From NCBI RefSeq assembly GCF_002115755.1, contig NZ_JFKA01000002.1, forward strand, positions 682,001 to 746,000: a DNA stretch of 64,000 bases, given 5' to 3'. A program made the position numbers and the translations under genes. Positions within the stretch are counted from its first letter, which is position 1; each line of letters opens with the position of its first letter. The stretch is from Thalassospira mesophila (GTDB lineage: Bacteria; Pseudomonadota; Alphaproteobacteria; Rhodospirillales; Thalassospiraceae). The notes beneath the pieces are model-generated. The model searched no databases, was not told where the DNA came from, and saw nothing but the letters and a program-made list of their open reading frames with translations. Of this stretch, positions 31,639 through 40,462 are shown piece after piece.

Positions 31639-32337
31639 ATGATTCGTTTTTATTTTCACCCCACGCCGAACCCGGCCAAAATCGCCCTGTTTCTAGAAGA
31701 AGCCGGGCTGGAGTTTGAGGCGATTCCGGTTGATACCAAAAAAGGCGAGCAATATAGCGACGCCTATTTGAAGATTAACCCCAACGGCAAAGTGCCCGCG
31801 ATTGTCGATACCGATGGCGTTGGGGGCAAGGAAACCCGGGTTTTTGACAGCTCGGCCATCTTGTTGTATCTGGCGGAAAAAACCGGCAAGTTTCTGGGCA
31901 AGGACGAAGACCGTGGCGAATTGCTGTCGTGGCTGTTTTTCATTGCCAGCGGCGTTGGCCCGTTTTCCGGGCAGGCAGTGCATTTTCAGCATGCCGCGCC
32001 GCAACCCAATGACTATGCGATAAACCGGTATCGTCGCGAAATTGAACGCCATTACGAGGTTGTGAATACCCATTTGATCGGCCGGGATCATATGGTGGGC
32101 GATGATTTGACCATCGCCGATATCTCGCTTTGGGGCTGGATCGACCGTGCGCCGGTGGTGATGAAGGGCGAAAGCATTCCGCTTGAAAGCTATCCGCATC
32201 TGGCGCGCTGGTTTGATTTTATCAATTCCCGCCCGGCCGTGGAACGGGCGCGCAAGATACTGGCATCGCACACATTTAAATCGGAAATGGACGATGTTGC
32301 CAAACGCGCCCTGTTTCCGTCAAATTTCCCGCGCTAA
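31639..32337 (+). CDS. Glutathione S-transferase family protein, second copy
   Basis: This 232-residue GST is a distant paralogue of the divergent neighbour. The opening IRFYFHPTPNPAKIALFLEEAG, the NPNGKVPAIVDTDGV segment, and FDSSAILLYLAEKTG are the thioredoxin-fold signatures; the helical domain follows with LTIADISLWGWID. AGGAGAG ahead of ATG supports the start. Substrate is not predictable from sequence. Confidence 0.88.
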   Translation: MIRFYFHPTPNPAKIALFLEEAGLEFEAIPVDTKKGEQYSDAYLKINPNGKVPAIVDTDGVGGKETRVFDSSAILLYLAEKTGKFLGKDEDRGELLSWLFFIASGVGPFSGQAVHFQHAAPQPNDYAINRYRREIERHYEVVNTHLIGRDHMVGDDLTIADISLWGWIDRAPVVMKGESIPLESYPHLARWFDFINSRPAVERARKILASHTFKSEMDDVAKRALFPSNFPR

Positions 32338-32469
32338 CCGTTTTGCCATTCAAAAGGGGCGGGCAACCGCGCCTGCCCCTTGATTTGGCACCAGATATTC
32401 TAACGGATAGTTTGTTGCTAGACTTCCTTCCTGTTGCCCGATCTACGTAGTTGCCGTAAAGTCCGGGCC

Positions 32470-32820
32470 ATGAACGAACAGATTATATATCGGGTTCTTG
32501 GCAGCGATGAATGGGCGGAAGCCCTGTCGCATGGCGAGTATCTGGGCGCGCCGCATGATGTGGCCGACGGCTTTATCCATTTTTCGACCCGCGACACCCT
32601 GGCGGCAACGCTGGCATTGCATTATGCCGGGCGCAATCATTTGAAATTGCTGCATGTGCCGGTAGAACCGATTGCGGCGCATCTCAAATGGGAACCGGCA
32701 CGGGGCGGCACGCTGTTTCCGCATCTTTATGCACGCCTGTCGGTACAGGATGTTTTTCGGGTGGATGATGTTCGCCTTGATGAAAATGACGTTCATGTTT
32801 TGCCGGAAGATTTGCGTTAA
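32470..32820 (+). CDS. DUF952 family protein
   Basis: This 116-residue protein belongs to the DUF952 family (ADP-ribosyltransferase-like fold, function unknown). The IYRVLGSDEWAEALSHGEYLG opening, ADGFIHFSTRDTL and GGTLFPHLYARL are its conserved segments. In alphaproteobacteria this family commonly lies next to pyrD. Here pyrD is 2.1 kb downstream, with an OYE/HxlR pair and a DUF1413 gene in between, so the pair looks separated. ATG 32470 is preferred over the longer frame from 32434. Confidence 0.82.
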   Translation: MNEQIIYRVLGSDEWAEALSHGEYLGAPHDVADGFIHFSTRDTLAATLALHYAGRNHLKLLHVPVEPIAAHLKWEPARGGTLFPHLYARLSVQDVFRVDDVRLDENDVHVLPEDLR

Positions 32821-32850
32821 GCAATAACACCCATTTCAAAGGTGGCGGGT

Positions 32851-33084
32851 TTAGGGGTTTTCTATCTTTTGATAGACCCGGCCGCCGCCTTTTTTTATGC
32901 CGGTATCGATGATGCCGGGGAATTTGCCAGCCCTGACCGCGTTCATAAAGGCATGGCCGGATTTTACCTTGTCGCCGATATAAAGCTGGTCCCAGGTTGG
33001 GCCATAAATTTCGGGAAAATGAAAATTTCCCGCGGGCAGATGCGTGAGTTGGTGACGCAGACGTGCAATTTCTTCATCGGTCAT
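32851..33084 (-). CDS. DUF1413-like small protein
   Basis: This is a 77-residue protein. MTDEEIARLRHQLTHLPAG and FPEIYGPTWDQLYIGDKV, with a Gly/Lys-rich C-terminus, match the DUF1413 pattern of small proteins with unknown role. The opposite-strand frame of 88 codons (32842-33108) has no recognisable composition and is a shadow. AGAGG five bases before ATG supports the call. Confidence 0.65.
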   Translation of the reverse strand: MTDEEIARLRHQLTHLPAGNFHFPEIYGPTWDQLYIGDKVKSGHAFMNAVRAGKFPGIIDTGIKKGGGRVYQKIENP

Positions 33085-33218
33085 CGCGGCCTCTGCCCGG
33101 TTTTATGACGGGAAATATCAGCTTTATGTCCGCACAAAGCATAGCATTTTTGCAGCCGCCGCAACAGGGGCGATAAAACTGCCCTGTTGCGGTGGTATTC
33201 AGGCGGTTGGGACGGAGG

Positions 33219-34334
33219 TTAAACCAGTTCACCCAGTGCTGTGGGGGTGAACGTTGAAATTTCGTCCCATTTTTCGGTGCGAATTTTGGTTGCCCATTGC
33301 GGATCGCTTATCAGGGCACGGCCAACGGCGATCAGGTCAAATTCGTCGCGTTCCATGCGGGCCAGCAGTTTTTCAATGCCCGCATTGCTAACCGCTTCGC
33401 CCGAAAACGAGCCGATGAAATCGCCCGAAAGGCCGACAGAGCCGACACTGATGGTGGCGGCACCGGTAATTTTTTTGGCCCAACCGGCAAAGTTAAGGCC
33501 TTCATCGCCATCAATTTCGGGGAATTCCGGTTCCCAGAAACGGCGTTGAGAGCAATGGAAAATATCCACACCGGCATCGGCAAGCGGGGCCAGCCAGCTT
33601 TCCATTTCGGCCGGGCTGGTGGCAAGGCGGGCGGTGTAATCTTGCTGTTTCCATTGCGACAAACGCAGAATGATCGGGAAGTCGGGGCCAACGGCCTTGC
33701 GCACGGCGGCAACGGTTTCAACGGCAAAGCGGGACCGTTCGGCAATGGTTTTGCCGCCATATTTGTCGTCGCGGTGGTTGGTGCCATCCCAGAAGAACTG
33801 GTCAATAAGGTAGCCATGCGCGCCGTGAATTTCGGCAACGTCAAAGCCCAGGCGTTTGGCATCGGCGGCGGCCTTGGCATAGGCTGCGATGGTGTCGGCA
33901 ATGTCTTCGTCGCTCATGGCTTTGCCACGCGGTTTGTCGGGCGCTTCAAGGCCGGACGGGCTTTCAACCGGGACATCGGGCAGCCAGTCGCTTAGAAAGC
34001 TGGTGACAGAACCTGTATGCCAGATTTGCGGGCCCATTTTGCCCCCGGCACCATGTACGGCGTCAATGACGTTTTTCCAGCCAGCAAGGGCGGCATCGCC
34101 GTGAAAGAACGGAATATTGCCTTCATTGCGTGATGCCGGGCGGTCAATCACGGTGCCTTCCGACAGGATGAGGCCAACATTGCCTTGCGCACGGCGTTTG
34201 TAATAGGCGGCATTGGGGTTGCCGGGAATGCCGTCCGGGGCCATGGAACGGGTCATTGGGGCCATGACAATACGGTTGGCAAGCTCCAGGGATTTGAGCT
34301 TGAAGGGTTTGAACAGAATGTCTGTTGCAGGCAT
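33219..34334 (-). CDS. Old yellow enzyme family NADH:flavin oxidoreductase
   Basis: This 371-residue FMN-dependent ene-reductase has FKPFKLKSLELANRIVMAPM near the N-terminus and the family's EIHGAHGYLIDQFF with NHRDDKYGG in the middle of the barrel, then GSVGLSGDFI and VGRALISDPQW in the phosphate-binding part. It would reduce activated alkenes or act on xenobiotics. The ATG at 34334 is preferred over the longer frame because GGAGAG sits upstream and family members begin at this point. It diverges from an HxlR regulator, a common pairing that suggests control by electrophile or quinone stress. Confidence 0.88.
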   Translation of the reverse strand: MPATDILFKPFKLKSLELANRIVMAPMTRSMAPDGIPGNPNAAYYKRRAQGNVGLILSEGTVIDRPASRNEGNIPFFHGDAALAGWKNVIDAVHGAGGKMGPQIWHTGSVTSFLSDWLPDVPVESPSGLEAPDKPRGKAMSDEDIADTIAAYAKAAADAKRLGFDVAEIHGAHGYLIDQFFWDGTNHRDDKYGGKTIAERSRFAVETVAAVRKAVGPDFPIILRLSQWKQQDYTARLATSPAEMESWLAPLADAGVDIFHCSQRRFWEPEFPEIDGDEGLNFAGWAKKITGAATISVGSVGLSGDFIGSFSGEAVSNAGIEKLLARMERDEFDLIAVGRALISDPQWATKIRTEKWDEISTFTPTALGELV

Positions 34335-34380
34335 GTTTTTCGCTCTCCGGAAAAATGTGAATTGCTGTTTAGATATAAAA

Positions 34381-34426
34381 AATATACCTACTGTCAATCA
34401 GGCACCCAAAGACGACCAGGTATATT
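34381..34426. promoter_or_regulatory. Inverted repeat between OYE and HxlR genes, likely HxlR operator
   Basis: AATATACCT (34381-34389) and AGGTATATT (34418-34426) are a perfect 9-bp inverted repeat 28 bases apart in the 104-base region shared by the diverging genes. HxlR-family proteins bind such AT-rich spaced palindromes near their own promoters. Confidence 0.65.
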
Positions 34427-34438
34427 CAAGGAAACCGC

Positions 34439-34822
34439 ATGATCGAATGTTCGCCCTATAAGTTCCATGTCGACTGCCCCAGCCGTAAACTGTTCGAGCA
34501 GATTTCGGATAAATGGTCGATGATGATACTGACCGTGCTGGATGACGGACCATTGCGGTTTAATGAAATTCGCCGCCAGCTTGAGGGGATTACGCAAAAG
34601 GCGCAAACCCAGACCTTGCGCCGTCTGGAGCGAAACGGCCTGGTTGAACGCAAAGTGATCGCAAGTTCGCCGGTCGCGGTGCAATACGAGATTACGCCGC
34701 TGGGCCGCAAGTTACAGGGGCCGTTTAAAGCCCTTTATAAATGGACACTGGATTATATGCCCGAGGTGGAAAAGGCGCGTGCCACCTATGATGCCCGGAT
34801 CGAGCAGGTCGAGAACGTTTAA
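34439..34822 (+). CDS. HxlR family transcriptional regulator
   Basis: This 127-residue MarR-like winged-helix regulator has the HxlR signature CPSRKLFEQISDKWSMMIL with the typical Cys near residue 13, then RFNEIRRQLEGITQKAQTQTLRRL as recognition helix, and a wing. Many HxlR proteins sense aldehydes, quinones or hypochlorite through that Cys. The gene diverges from the OYE gene across a 9-bp inverted repeat and likely controls it and itself. Confidence 0.9.
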   Translation: MIECSPYKFHVDCPSRKLFEQISDKWSMMILTVLDDGPLRFNEIRRQLEGITQKAQTQTLRRLERNGLVERKVIASSPVAVQYEITPLGRKLQGPFKALYKWTLDYMPEVEKARATYDARIEQVENV

Positions 34823-34958
34823 AAACTTAAAAAGCCGACGCATTATGTGGGGCGGGCCGTTTGTATGCGGGCTGCACGGGCAGGAAGATGGCCCGCAGAA
34901 TGAGACATGACTTGCCCCGTCGGGTTCAGCCGCGTAAGAAAAGGGCAGGGACAAACAG

Positions 34959-36176
34959 ATGGACGGAGCCAGACGGGTGGGGTGGTATAAAACTTTTGTT
35001 TTGCCGGTAGTGCGCTGGATCGATACCGAATGCGCGCACGGATTGGCTCTTTGGGCGCTGAAGAATAATCTTGTGCCAAAACCCGACGGCGCAGGCGATA
35101 GCAGCCCGCTTCTGGAATGCGAGGTTTTTGGTCGCAAATTTACCAATCCGATTGGCCTTGCCGCAGGCTTTGACAAAAACGCCGAAGTCCCCAACCAGAT
35201 GCTGGATCAGGGTTTCGGGTTTGTTGAAATAGGTTCGGTCACGCCCGAGCCGCAGGCCGGAAACCGCAAACCCCGCCTGTTTCGGCTTTATTCGGACCGC
35301 GCGGTGATTAACCGCATGGGGTTCAATAATGACGGGCTGGCGGTGGTGGCAACGCGCCTGCGCAAACGCGCGCGCCGGGGTGTTTTGGGGGCCAATCTGG
35401 GCAAAAACAAATATGCCGCCGATGCCGCTGCTGATTACGTTACCGGCGTTCGCACCCTGGGTCGCTATGCCGATTATCTGGTGGTGAATGTATCCTCGCC
35501 CAATACGCCGGGTTTGCGCGCCTTGCAGGGCCGTGAATTGCTGGCTGAATTGTTATCCGCGGTTTTGGCCGCGCGCGATGAAGCCGCCCCCGGTGTGCCG
35601 GTGTTGCTTAAGGTTGCACCCGACCTGAGCGATGAGGACAAGGCCGATATTGCCAGCGTTGTGCTGGATTTGAAAATTGAGGGCCTGATTGTTTCCAACA
35701 CCACAATTGACCGCCCGGTTGGCATGAACAGCTATGATCAGGCGGAGAAAGGTGGGTTGTCTGGTCCGCCGTTGATGGCACAATCAACCAAGGTTCTGGC
35801 CGATTTTTACCAGTTGACCAAGGGGCAGGTACCCTTGATTGGTGTTGGCGGGGTAACGTCGGGCAAGGATGCCTACGAAAAAATCCTGAACGGGGCCTCG
35901 CTGGTGCAGATTTATACCGCACTGGTCTATCATGGGCCGGGGTTGGCGCAGGAAATTAAGGACGACCTTGAAAAGCGGTTGCGACAGGATGGTTTTGCAT
36001 CGGTTAGCGATGCCGTTGGTGCGGCGTTTCCGGAAATTAGTGGCAAGCACGCCGCGATTGACGAGGTTGTGCGCGCCACTGTCACGGCCACGGTCACTGC
36101 CGCAGCAGATGCGGATGATGTGACCGAGCCGATGGTGGCGACGCCCGCAACACCTTCTGATCCAAAACAAGACTGA
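34959..36176 (+). CDS. pyrD: Dihydroorotate dehydrogenase (quinone), class 2
   Basis: This 405-residue membrane-associated flavoenzyme of pyrimidine synthesis oxidises dihydroorotate to orotate and passes electrons to quinone. The GFDKNAEVPNQMLDQGFGFVEIGSVTP segment, the NVSSPNTPGLRALQG motif with catalytic Ser, and the FMN phosphate site IGVGGVTSGKDAYEKI all match class 2. The last about 45 residues (ATVTATVTAAADADDV onward) are a non-conserved Ala/Thr/Val tail. A NagD-like HAD gene follows 72 bases downstream, a neighbourhood often seen in alphaproteobacteria. Confidence 0.93.
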   Translation: MDGARRVGWYKTFVLPVVRWIDTECAHGLALWALKNNLVPKPDGAGDSSPLLECEVFGRKFTNPIGLAAGFDKNAEVPNQMLDQGFGFVEIGSVTPEPQAGNRKPRLFRLYSDRAVINRMGFNNDGLAVVATRLRKRARRGVLGANLGKNKYAADAAADYVTGVRTLGRYADYLVVNVSSPNTPGLRALQGRELLAELLSAVLAARDEAAPGVPVLLKVAPDLSDEDKADIASVVLDLKIEGLIVSNTTIDRPVGMNSYDQAEKGGLSGPPLMAQSTKVLADFYQLTKGQVPLIGVGGVTSGKDAYEKILNGASLVQIYTALVYHGPGLAQEIKDDLEKRLRQDGFASVSDAVGAAFPEISGKHAAIDEVVRATVTATVTAAADADDVTEPMVATPATPSDPKQD

Positions 36177-36248
36177 AACAGTTATTTGCCCCGTGACGCT
36201 GGCGCATGATCGTTGGCATCACGCATGGCCTTACGCAGGAGAAACCAG

Positions 36249-37130
36249 ATGCCGCAACCCTCGTATCAGATGATTAACGGCCTGTCCGAAGTGATCGGAA
36301 ATTACGATGCTGTTATTCTGGATTTATGGGGTGTGGTGCATGACGGTATCACGCCCTATCCCAGTTCGATTGCGGCGATGCAGGCATTAAAAGAAGCCGG
36401 TATTCCGGTGGCATTGTTGTCAAACGCGCCGCGCCGCTCCAGCGTGGTGATTGCGCGGATGGAAGATATGGGGATTGAGCGGTCGCTATATGGGCCGGCG
36501 GTGGCATCGGGCGAAATTGCCTATCACCAGCTGCGCGACCGCCATGATGCCTGGTATGGCAAGCTGGGGCGCAAGGTATTTCGGGTTGGCCCGGTGCGCG
36601 ACCATTCGATGTTCGAAGAACAGGACGTTGAATTTGCCGAGACACTGGAAGATGCCGACTGGATTTTGGTGACCGGGCCCGATGACGACCACGACCCGGT
36701 GACCCACTATGAAGACATGCTGCATCTTGCCCTGTCGCTGTCGCTGCCCATGTTATGCCCGAACCCGGACCGTGAAGTGATCCGGGGTGGCGAGCGCATT
36801 ATTTGTGCCGGGGCCATTGCCGGGCGCTATGAAGAACTGGGCGGCGATGTGCGCTGGGAGGGCAAGCCGCTTGCCAGTGCCTATGATTTTTGCCTGCAAG
36901 CCTTTGATATGGGGCCGGATGCGCGGTTGCTGGTGGTGGGGGATTCATTATCCACCGACGTTGCCGGGTCCAATGCCGCCGGGCTGGACATTGCCTTTGT
37001 TACCGGCGGTATCCATGCCGAGGAACTAAACGCCCCGCGCGGAACCCTGCCGGAAAAGGCAAAGCTGGACCAGTTGCTACAAGTGACGGGTCGTTATGTG
37101 ACCTATGCCATCGGCGATTTTTGCTGGTAA
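36249..37130 (+). CDS. HAD class IIA (NagD-like) sugar phosphatase, TIGR01459 type
   Basis: This 293-residue HAD hydrolase has motif I at DLWGVVHDG (residues 25-33): the Asp nucleophile is present, but the usual second Asp (DxD) is Trp, which is the normal form in this subfamily. LLSNAPRRSS is motif II, and GDSLSTDVAGSNAAG is the Mg2+-binding motif. Members act on small phosphorylated metabolites; the exact substrate is unknown. ATG 36249 follows AGGAG. A terminator follows. Confidence 0.85.
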   Translation: MPQPSYQMINGLSEVIGNYDAVILDLWGVVHDGITPYPSSIAAMQALKEAGIPVALLSNAPRRSSVVIARMEDMGIERSLYGPAVASGEIAYHQLRDRHDAWYGKLGRKVFRVGPVRDHSMFEEQDVEFAETLEDADWILVTGPDDDHDPVTHYEDMLHLALSLSLPMLCPNPDREVIRGGERIICAGAIAGRYEELGGDVRWEGKPLASAYDFCLQAFDMGPDARLLVVGDSLSTDVAGSNAAGLDIAFVTGGIHAEELNAPRGTLPEKAKLDQLLQVTGRYVTYAIGDFCW

Positions 37131-37156
37131 GGGTGCCGGTTTAAAACCGCCCAAAA

Positions 37157-37200
37157 CAAAACGCCGCCCGGAAATGACCCGGGCGGCGTTTTTGTTTTGG
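37157..37200 (+). terminator. Rho-independent terminator after the HAD gene
   Basis: A GC-rich stem (AACGCCGCCCGG against CCGGGCGGCGTT) with a T-rich tail (TTTTTGTTTTGG) lies between the convergent HAD and D-amino-acid aminotransferase genes. The complementary flank also gives T-rich sequence on the other strand. Confidence 0.85.
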
Positions 37201-37220
37201 GCTATCGGTATTGGGGCTGA

Positions 37221-38078
37221 TCAGATTGCGGCTGCGCGGTTGGCGTCGATATAGATTTCGCGCAGGCGTTTGGCGATGGGGCCGGGCGTGCCATCGCCAA
37301 TAACCGCGCCATCAATTTCAACAACCGGGCACACAAAGGCCGAGGCCGAGGTGGTGAAGGCTTCCTGTGCGGTCTGGGCTTCGGCAATGGTGAAGGCGCG
37401 TTCTTCGACTTTGAGGTCAAGTTCGGCAGCGCATTTCAAAACAGCCTTGCGGGTAATGCCGTGCAGGATGTCGTGCGACAGTTCGCGGGTAACAATGGTG
37501 CCGTCCCGGGTGACGATATAGCTGTTGTTCGATGATCCTTCGGTGACCTTGCCGTCGAGCACCAGCCAGGCGTCATCGGCTCCTTTTTTTGCGGCTTCGT
37601 TTTTGACAATGGAGGGATAAAGCAACTGCACGGTTTTGATATCGCAGCGGCGCCAGCGCAGATCGGCGAAGGAGACAATTTTTTGTCCGCGTTCGGCCAG
37701 CGCGCTTTTGATCAGGGATTTGGACTGGGTGAACAAAACAACCGTCGGCGCAACATCGGCAGCGGGGAACATAAAGTCGCGATCAGAAGCGGCCCCGCGC
37801 GAGATCTGCAAATAAACCAGACCTTCGGTGACGTTGTTTTTGCTTACCAGTTCACGGTGGATGGCCAAAAGGGCATCGGCATCGACCTTGAAATTAATGC
37901 CAAGTTCGGAAAGCGAGCGTTCAAGGCGGGTGATGTGGCCGTGAAAATCGATCAGCTTGCCATCGAGCACCGAGGTGACTTCATAGACAGCATCGGCGAA
38001 CAGAAAGGCGCGATCAAAGATTGAAACGGATGCTTCATTTTCCGGCACATACTGGCCGTTGACATAAACAGTACGCAT
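37221..38078 (-). CDS. dat: D-amino-acid aminotransferase, class IV
   Basis: This 285-residue class IV PLP enzyme interconverts D-amino acids with 2-oxo acids, for example making D-alanine from D-glutamate for peptidoglycan. The Schiff-base lysine is Lys148 in RWRRCDIKTVQLLYPSIVKN, YLQISRGAASDRDF (about 89-102) is the D-AAT signature, and VTEGSSNNSYIV carries the Glu near the PLP nitrogen. It is distinct from the BCAT-like enzyme at 6177. AGGAAAATTAA precedes the ATG. The 303 bases upstream hold no gene. Confidence 0.88.
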   Translation of the reverse strand: MRTVYVNGQYVPENEASVSIFDRAFLFADAVYEVTSVLDGKLIDFHGHITRLERSLSELGINFKVDADALLAIHRELVSKNNVTEGLVYLQISRGAASDRDFMFPAADVAPTVVLFTQSKSLIKSALAERGQKIVSFADLRWRRCDIKTVQLLYPSIVKNEAAKKGADDAWLVLDGKVTEGSSNNSYIVTRDGTIVTRELSHDILHGITRKAVLKCAAELDLKVEERAFTIAEAQTAQEAFTTSASAFVCPVVEIDGAVIGDGTPGPIAKRLREIYIDANRAAAI

Positions 38079-38381
38079 TTAATTTTCCTGACGGTTCAGA
38101 TCGGCTGCCGATCCCAAAAAGCAATAAGGGCGTTTCCACATGTGATGTGCCTGCGAATTCTGTTTAAATGCAGGCCTTGCAACGTTCTTATCCAAATAGC
38201 ACAGCTTTGCTGTCCTTGTCGCCGGGGGCTTTTTTTGTTGCGTTAAAAAGGTGAAATGTTGTCTGGATTGGGCAATATGATGCCCGGGCGTGATACATCC
38301 CAAGGGTATTTAAGGCATTGGCCGCATAAAATTCGAACGTTTCAAAGGCGTGTCTTTGCCTGAAGCGTGCGGGGAAATCGC
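38079..38381. other. Gene-free promoter region of the D-amino-acid aminotransferase gene
   Basis: These 303 bases between two minus-strand genes contain no convincing frame; a 74-codon frame (38079-38303) is shadow-like and lacks a ribosome binding site. It has T/A-rich stretches but no palindrome was noticed. Confidence 0.35.
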
Positions 38382-39149
38382 TTAATAGGTCATGATCAAT
38401 CCATATTGATTAATCAGCCTTTTATAGGTGCCATTTTCCTTGATAACGGCCAGGGCGGCGTTAAAGCGGGGCAGCAAGGCATAGGTTTCGGGGTAGTCCT
38501 TTGAGGTCATCAGGAAAAGGCCTTCGCCCGCGATCAACGGTTTTTCGAGGGTATAGAATTTTGCCGCTTCTTCGGGCGGGAATTGCGTGTTGATCAAATG
38601 CCAGCCAACGGTGGTTGCCGTTGAAAACAAATCAATGCGGCCCAGTTGCAGGCGTTTGAAATTCTGTTCTTCGGAATGGGCATATTGCACATCCAGCCCG
38701 GCTTTTTCAAACCACGGTTCGTAATAATAGCCCTGAATACCGCCGATTTTATAAGGCTGAAGGTCGGACAGTTTTTCGTATGTGATGGGCGGTTTGGTGC
38801 CGTTCGCGCTGTAGGCAAAGAAGTGCGAGTCCGCGAGATAGATCGGGTCTGAAAACAGAAAGGCTTTTTCACGGCTGGCAGTTTTGCGATAGGGGATGGT
38901 CCCCCATGCGGTGGCATCGGCAACTTCCTGTTCGCAGCGTTTCCACGGCAAATAGTGAAATTCAAAACGGACCCCCATCTGCGTGCCGATTTCGGCAAAC
39001 AGGTCGGCCAGGAAATTTTGGTCGGTCGAGGATGTGGCATAGGGCGGGTAGTCGTTGGTGGCAATAACCAGCGACGGCTGGGCATTTGCCGGCAGGGCGG
39101 ACAGAATTAGCAAGACAGCCACAAGCTGAATTTTGCCAAGCAGGTTCAT
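38382..39149 (-). CDS. Periplasmic amino-acid-type substrate-binding protein (SBP_bac_3 family)
   Basis: This 255-residue protein has a cleavable signal peptide (NLLGKIQLVAVLLILSALPANA, cleaved after ANA) and the fold of ABC-importer binding proteins for polar amino acids: LVIATNDYPPYATSS at the mature N-terminus, then YKIGGIQGYYYEPWFEKAGL. No permease or ATPase gene is adjacent, so it may be an orphan receptor or part of a signalling system. Family members of this layout often serve as secreted sensors. The ATG at 39149 is chosen from the signal peptide position. Confidence 0.8.
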   Translation of the reverse strand: MNLLGKIQLVAVLLILSALPANAQPSLVIATNDYPPYATSSTDQNFLADLFAEIGTQMGVRFEFHYLPWKRCEQEVADATAWGTIPYRKTASREKAFLFSDPIYLADSHFFAYSANGTKPPITYEKLSDLQPYKIGGIQGYYYEPWFEKAGLDVQYAHSEEQNFKRLQLGRIDLFSTATTVGWHLINTQFPPEEAAKFYTLEKPLIAGEGLFLMTSKDYPETYALLPRFNAALAVIKENGTYKRLINQYGLIMTY

Positions 39150-39278
39150 TCTTGGTTCTTCCCCGATGTCGCGCCCGACGTGATAATGTTTTATGAGACA
39201 TTTGGAACAACGCGTTTGCAATATATGGGAAGATCCAAAGCAATTTTTAGGGCCAACTTTGGTATCTTTTAAAGATGA

Positions 39279-39314
39279 CCAAGGCCGCCGAACGGGTCCG
39301 GCGGCCCTGGTTTT
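39279..39314 (-). terminator. Probable terminator of the ABC-importer operon
   Basis: The arms CCAAGGCCGCCG and CGGCGGCCCTGG pair with one mismatch around a short loop. Read on the minus strand it lies just downstream of the ATPase gene and 130 bases before the binding-protein gene. The T run on that strand is weak. Confidence 0.5.
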
Positions 39315-39338
39315 AGCTAATATCCTGTTTTAGTTATA

Positions 39339-40451
39339 TTATGCCGTTTCGGCGGCAAACGGTTCGTTGGCGCGCGGCAGTCGTAATTCGGTTTCGCTGT
39401 CAAAAATATGGGTTTTATCCATGTTAAAGGCGATCTCGATGGTGCTGTCGATGGCAAGGTCGGGCCGGGCAAGGGTGAATATCTTAACCGGTTTACCTGC
39501 CAGTGTTACATGAACCAGCGTGGAAAGGCCCATGGGTTCGATCAGGTCAACCGTGGCGGGAACCGACGGGGCACTGCCGTTCCCGACAATGTCGATATGT
39601 TCCGGGCGCGCACCAAGCGTGAGCTTTTGCCCGTTGCTGACATTTGGCGGTGCCAGAAACGGGATGGATGTGCCGTCGTCAAGGATCAGGGCGCATCCTT
39701 GTGCCGTGATCTGGCAGGTGCCCGACAGGAAATTCATCGCGGGCGAGCCGATAAACGACGCAACAAAGATGTTTGCCGGGCGATCATAAATTTCAAGCGG
39801 CGTTCCGACCTGTTGCACAATGCCGTCATACATGGCGACAATGCGGTCCGCCATGGTCATGGCTTCGATCTGGTCGTGGGTGACATAAACCGATGTCGCA
39901 CCAAGGCGGCGATGCAGTTTACGAATTTCGGTGCGCATCTGTTCGCGCAGGCGGGCATCAAGGTTTGACAGCGGTTCGTCAAACAAAAATGCCTGGGGTT
40001 GGCGCACAATGGCGCGCCCCATGGCAACGCGCTGGCGCTGCCCGCCCGAAAGGGCCTTGGGCCGGCGTTGCAACAGGGCATTTAAGCCCAAAATACCGGC
40101 AACATTATCAATCGCGGCACTGACCTTTTCCCTGGCGGTTTTGCGCAGCGTCAGCGCGTAGCCCATGTTTTGGGCAACGGTCATATGCGGGTAAAGCGCA
40201 TAGGACTGAAACACCATGGCGATGTCGCGGTCTTTGGGGTCCAAATCGTTAACCACATTGCCGCCAATGGCAATATCGCCCGATGTGATTTCTTCCAGCC
40301 CGGCAATCATACGCAAAAGGGTTGATTTGCCACAGCCCGACGGGCCGACCAGAACGATAAATTCCCCGTCCTGAATATCAAGATCGATGCCGTGCAGAAC
40401 ATCGACGGCGCCATAGCTTTTGCGGGCGTTGGTAATTTCAATTGAAGCCAT
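39339..40451 (-). CDS. Sugar-type ABC importer ATPase, MalK/UgpC family
   Basis: This 370-residue ATP-binding subunit energises the importer encoded upstream. Walker A is GPSGCGKST (about residues 36-44), the ABC signature LSGGQRQRVAMGRA (about 134), Walker B FLFDEPLSNLDA (about 155) and the H-loop VTHDQIEAMT. The C-terminal regulatory TOBE-like domain (GARPEHIDIV, VDLIEPMGLSTLVHVTLAG) marks the MalK/UgpC/MsmX group. It is the last gene of a GntR - PLP enzyme - binding protein - permease - permease - ATPase operon. Confidence 0.92.
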   Translation of the reverse strand: MASIEITNARKSYGAVDVLHGIDLDIQDGEFIVLVGPSGCGKSTLLRMIAGLEEITSGDIAIGGNVVNDLDPKDRDIAMVFQSYALYPHMTVAQNMGYALTLRKTAREKVSAAIDNVAGILGLNALLQRRPKALSGGQRQRVAMGRAIVRQPQAFLFDEPLSNLDARLREQMRTEIRKLHRRLGATSVYVTHDQIEAMTMADRIVAMYDGIVQQVGTPLEIYDRPANIFVASFIGSPAMNFLSGTCQITAQGCALILDDGTSIPFLAPPNVSNGQKLTLGARPEHIDIVGNGSAPSVPATVDLIEPMGLSTLVHVTLAGKPVKIFTLARPDLAIDSTIEIAFNMDKTHIFDSETELRLPRANEPFAAETA

Positions 40452-40462
40452 TTTGTCCTCGT

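Noticed and set aside
32842..33108. 88-codon plus-strand frame opposite the DUF1413-like gene
   Set aside because: The minus-strand frame has the family pattern and a ribosome binding site; this one has neither.
33297..33995. 232-codon plus-strand frame opposite the OYE gene
   Set aside because: Antisense shadow of a well-recognised old yellow enzyme.
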